From the NCBI GenBank assembly GCA_022652545.1, contig JALCRM010000010.1:1-64000 (forward strand): DNA of 64,000 nucleotides, read 5' to 3'. The notes below the pieces were generated by a model that did not search any database, had not been told where the DNA came from, and worked only from the letters and a program-made list of their open reading frames with translations. Of the stretch, positions 63,301-64,000 are shown piece by piece. Each line of letters starts with the position of its first letter. The stretch's first letter is position 1. The translations under genes were made by a program, and so were the position numbers. The DNA is from Lachnospiraceae bacterium. GTDB taxonomy: Bacteria; Bacillota; Clostridia; Lachnospirales; Lachnospiraceae.

Positions 63301-63501
63301 AGTCTGGCTGTCACTGGCGGTTTTTTGGGCGTTATCCATAATGACAGGGATCTCCGCGATCCGCTTTTGGATATCTTCATATTTTGTATCGGTCGTAATG
63401 CCGATCTGCGTATAGTACAGGGCAGCGATCGACAAAACAGTGCAGATCGCAATGACGATCCAGATATTCAGCAGCTTGTGATGCCTGTCTCTTGGTTTCA
63501 T
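60349..63501 (-). CDS. Two extracytoplasmic sensor regions fused to an MscS channel
   Basis: A 1050-aa membrane protein. Membrane segments are near residues 12-32, 290-308, 346-364, 649-669, 728-745, 770-795 and 812-834. Residues 33-288 and 365-648 would be extracytoplasmic and resemble Cache-type sensors (for example INVLVLSKDGRLLNSYTDPG and DIRIYDAGGNLVCDMSGDLL). The C-terminal 835-1010 is an MscS channel: the pore helix region LLASAGIIGIGVSLGSKELV (in part), then FEDQFHVGDQVIIGGWTGTV and SFPNDQVSGGLVNL. Ordinary MscS channels are about 280-400 residues. It lies 10 bp after the SBP_bac_3 gene, suggesting a ligand-linked ion channel. Confidence 0.88.
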   Translation of the reverse strand: MKPRDRHHKLLNIWIVIAICTVLSIAALYYTQIGITTDTKYEDIQKRIAEIPVIMDNAQKTASDSQTAFDNLNQSRANTMAYLLQKYPEAVKSSHEEFTSVADIVRESSGINVLVLSKDGRLLNSYTDPGTDFTKPRYNMLRTVFDSSASFSPFYVLDMGQSTVIRYYAAKIDEEYEVVFAVDYVAQLAKIGQVNNLYSILQSFSSNSEGTVYAISASDHIIKYAPDQDLINRDITALGVNPQKLHDGQIAHIAINGTKYISGTCDIMNGAYKIICVDPISAASTTDSFGIIVTVLICFAAFLLAGFSCKEHAEETIHDGLEPVPGETPETWEQIGKDVHLTIRRLIFYLLITGGILAFLIGYYLQSISSLSVMSGYQQQALTNLSKTVSDNSKSLSDIRTQMAANTLSKTIISSSVLSDKPEMRNTAELQKLAQALQLADIRIYDAGGNLVCDMSGDLLNINISNDQDEHIRGFSSMINSTSYSISDIIKDAPSAAQSALEDSTFLNNTDSAGSYQYGAMILATTDHKKADGFVLIKSYVTFLDKIVSSAEISNVLQTVHCSAGGFMMEIDDNADSILSSRVVYPTDSSFSGKTVSDLGLTDANMATGFIGYLNLNSVSYFGQNALVDGKTIFALSASDYYRNEMLKYALVAALCVVIGILITGICVSRIYKKEFRSGEPTIDPVSPKQSIPAVQPASSSAKLLQQLFNNSVPWSKQNASQKTVTILNGVLAVYAAIATLAVLFRDSLFSSNSVIRYVLGTNWQKGMNIFSITASIFIVSMIYTISLVLIKLLQFLERVLEAKGRTICKLICSVIQYGAVIISLFYILALFGVDTKTLLASAGIIGIGVSLGSKELVSDILAGLFIVFEDQFHVGDQVIIGGWTGTVIDIGVRTTKVINESGSIKSFPNDQVSGGLVNLPHNTRANVIPVSSACTLNFTISLNQSLDRVEEILTEELPKLRDAIPEIQEGPEYTGVSELASDGAVIGVRATCAQKDNEAVQKKLLRKMLSIFEHNGIILSAQQNPGSAAGSMDTAPKTARSSRKSDDLF

Positions 63502-63511
63502 CGTGCCCCTC

Positions 63512-64000
63512 TCATTTCCATGCGGTGATCAGACTGTCGATGGTACCGTCTTTGGTAAGGCGGGTCACTTCTTCGGCCAGCCTGCCGCTCAGTTCAGAAC
63601 CCTTTACGGAGGCAATGCCATAGGGTTCATCGGAGACATAGTCGCTCATTACAGTGATCGTATCAACGGCATTTTTCAGATACTTCTGGGCGATGGCGCT
63701 GTCCACGCAGAGCGCATCGATCTCATCAGTCTCCAGCATGTTGGTGGCTTCTTCGTAGGTGTCGAACTGCGTAAAAACAGTTCCCTTGAGATCGTCTTTG
63801 CTGAGCAGGTTCAGGGAACTCATCTTCTGCATCAGAAGATCCTGGGTGTCTGTCCCGCTGATGATGCCGATGTTATTGCCGGGCAGGTCGCTGAGCTGTG
63901 TGAAGAGTGTGGACTTTTCCACGACCACTTCAAGGTGGGCAGTGTAGTAGGCGGGTGTAAAATCAAAAAGCTTCTGCCTTTCCGCTGTGATGCTGTAGCA
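63512..64000 (-). CDS. SBP_bac_3 solute-binding domain protein (3' part only)
   Basis: The frame is open to the window end, so the 5' part is missing. Reading from 64000, the protein begins YSITAERQKLFDFTPAYY and continues VVVEKSTLF, DLPGNNIGIISGTDTQDLLM, FDTYEEATNMLETDEIDALC, and SDEPYGIASVKGSELSGRLA, all typical of the second half of family 3 amino-acid-binding proteins. It stops at 63512, 10 bp before the sensor-MscS start, so both are probably in one operon. The residues upstream of the window would show whether it has a signal peptide or is itself a larger sensor. Confidence 0.88.
   Translation of the reverse strand, partial: CYSITAERQKLFDFTPAYYTAHLEVVVEKSTLFTQLSDLPGNNIGIISGTDTQDLLMQKMSSLNLLSKDDLKGTVFTQFDTYEEATNMLETDEIDALCVDSAIAQKYLKNAVDTITVMSDYVSDEPYGIASVKGSELSGRLAEEVTRLTKDGTIDSLITAWK

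Overview
The window looks like a chromosome segment of a fairly GC-rich member of the Clostridia (Bacillota), most likely a Lachnospiraceae-type gut or rumen anaerobe. The evidence is strong AGGAGG-type ribosome binding sites, YesM/YesN two-component pairs, LplA/LplB/YtcP-type sugar ABC transporters, cytosolic glycosidases, MATE pumps, a hydroxylamine reductase (Hcp) and many PAS-rich hybrid histidine kinases. I see no rRNA, tRNA, CRISPR array or phage module. Species cannot be fixed from the sequence alone.

Region 1 (1-4525) holds the end of a DUF2804 gene and a MacB/FtsX-type ABC exporter (ATPase plus a 1076-aa permease with an external coiled coil). Region 2 (4663-23676) is a plant-polysaccharide block: mannonate dehydratase (uxuA), a fructuronate-reductase-like dehydrogenase, a type B carboxylesterase, a YesM/YesN pair driving a sugar-binding lipoprotein and two permeases, a subtype B tannase-like esterase, an AraC regulator, then PfkB kinase, class II aldolase and a GH78 rhamnosidase. 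Together these suggest uptake and breakdown of pectin- or glycoside-derived oligosaccharides (uronic acids, rhamnosides, phenolic esters). The YesMN-transporter-esterase part is flanked by a 20-bp direct repeat.

Region 3 (23677-26458) is scarred: short repeats, an IS3 element with a broken orfB and a second copy of its left end, a truncated ClpP-like remnant and a TetR gene. Region 4 (26591-33919) has an epimerase, a DUF2871 membrane protein, and a leftward operon of a BvgS-like hybrid kinase, a solute-binding lipoprotein with no permease, and a heavy-metal P1B ATPase.

Region 5 (34226-56235) is dominated by four related PAS hybrid histidine kinases with no visible membrane segments: one split by a frameshift at an A7 tract, one intact, one fused at its N terminus to a full TetR regulator, and one carrying a 30-bp tandem repeat inside its ATPase domain plus an extra degenerate receiver. 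Between them lie PAP2, a MarR regulator with a Cys/His-rich extension and a paired operator, a GH31 glycosidase, and a nitrosative-stress cluster (Crp/Fnr regulator, cupin, DUF488, and Hcp fused to DUF438-hemerythrin-PAS).

Region 6 (56427-64000) has two MATE pumps, a second PAP2 phosphatase, and a leftward pair of a SBP_bac_3 protein (cut by the window end) and a 1050-aa protein joining two extracytoplasmic sensor regions to an MscS channel. The strongest candidates for undescribed biology are the TetR-hybrid kinase fusion, the Hcp-DUF438 fusion, the sensor-MscS fusion and the metal-binding-type MarR.
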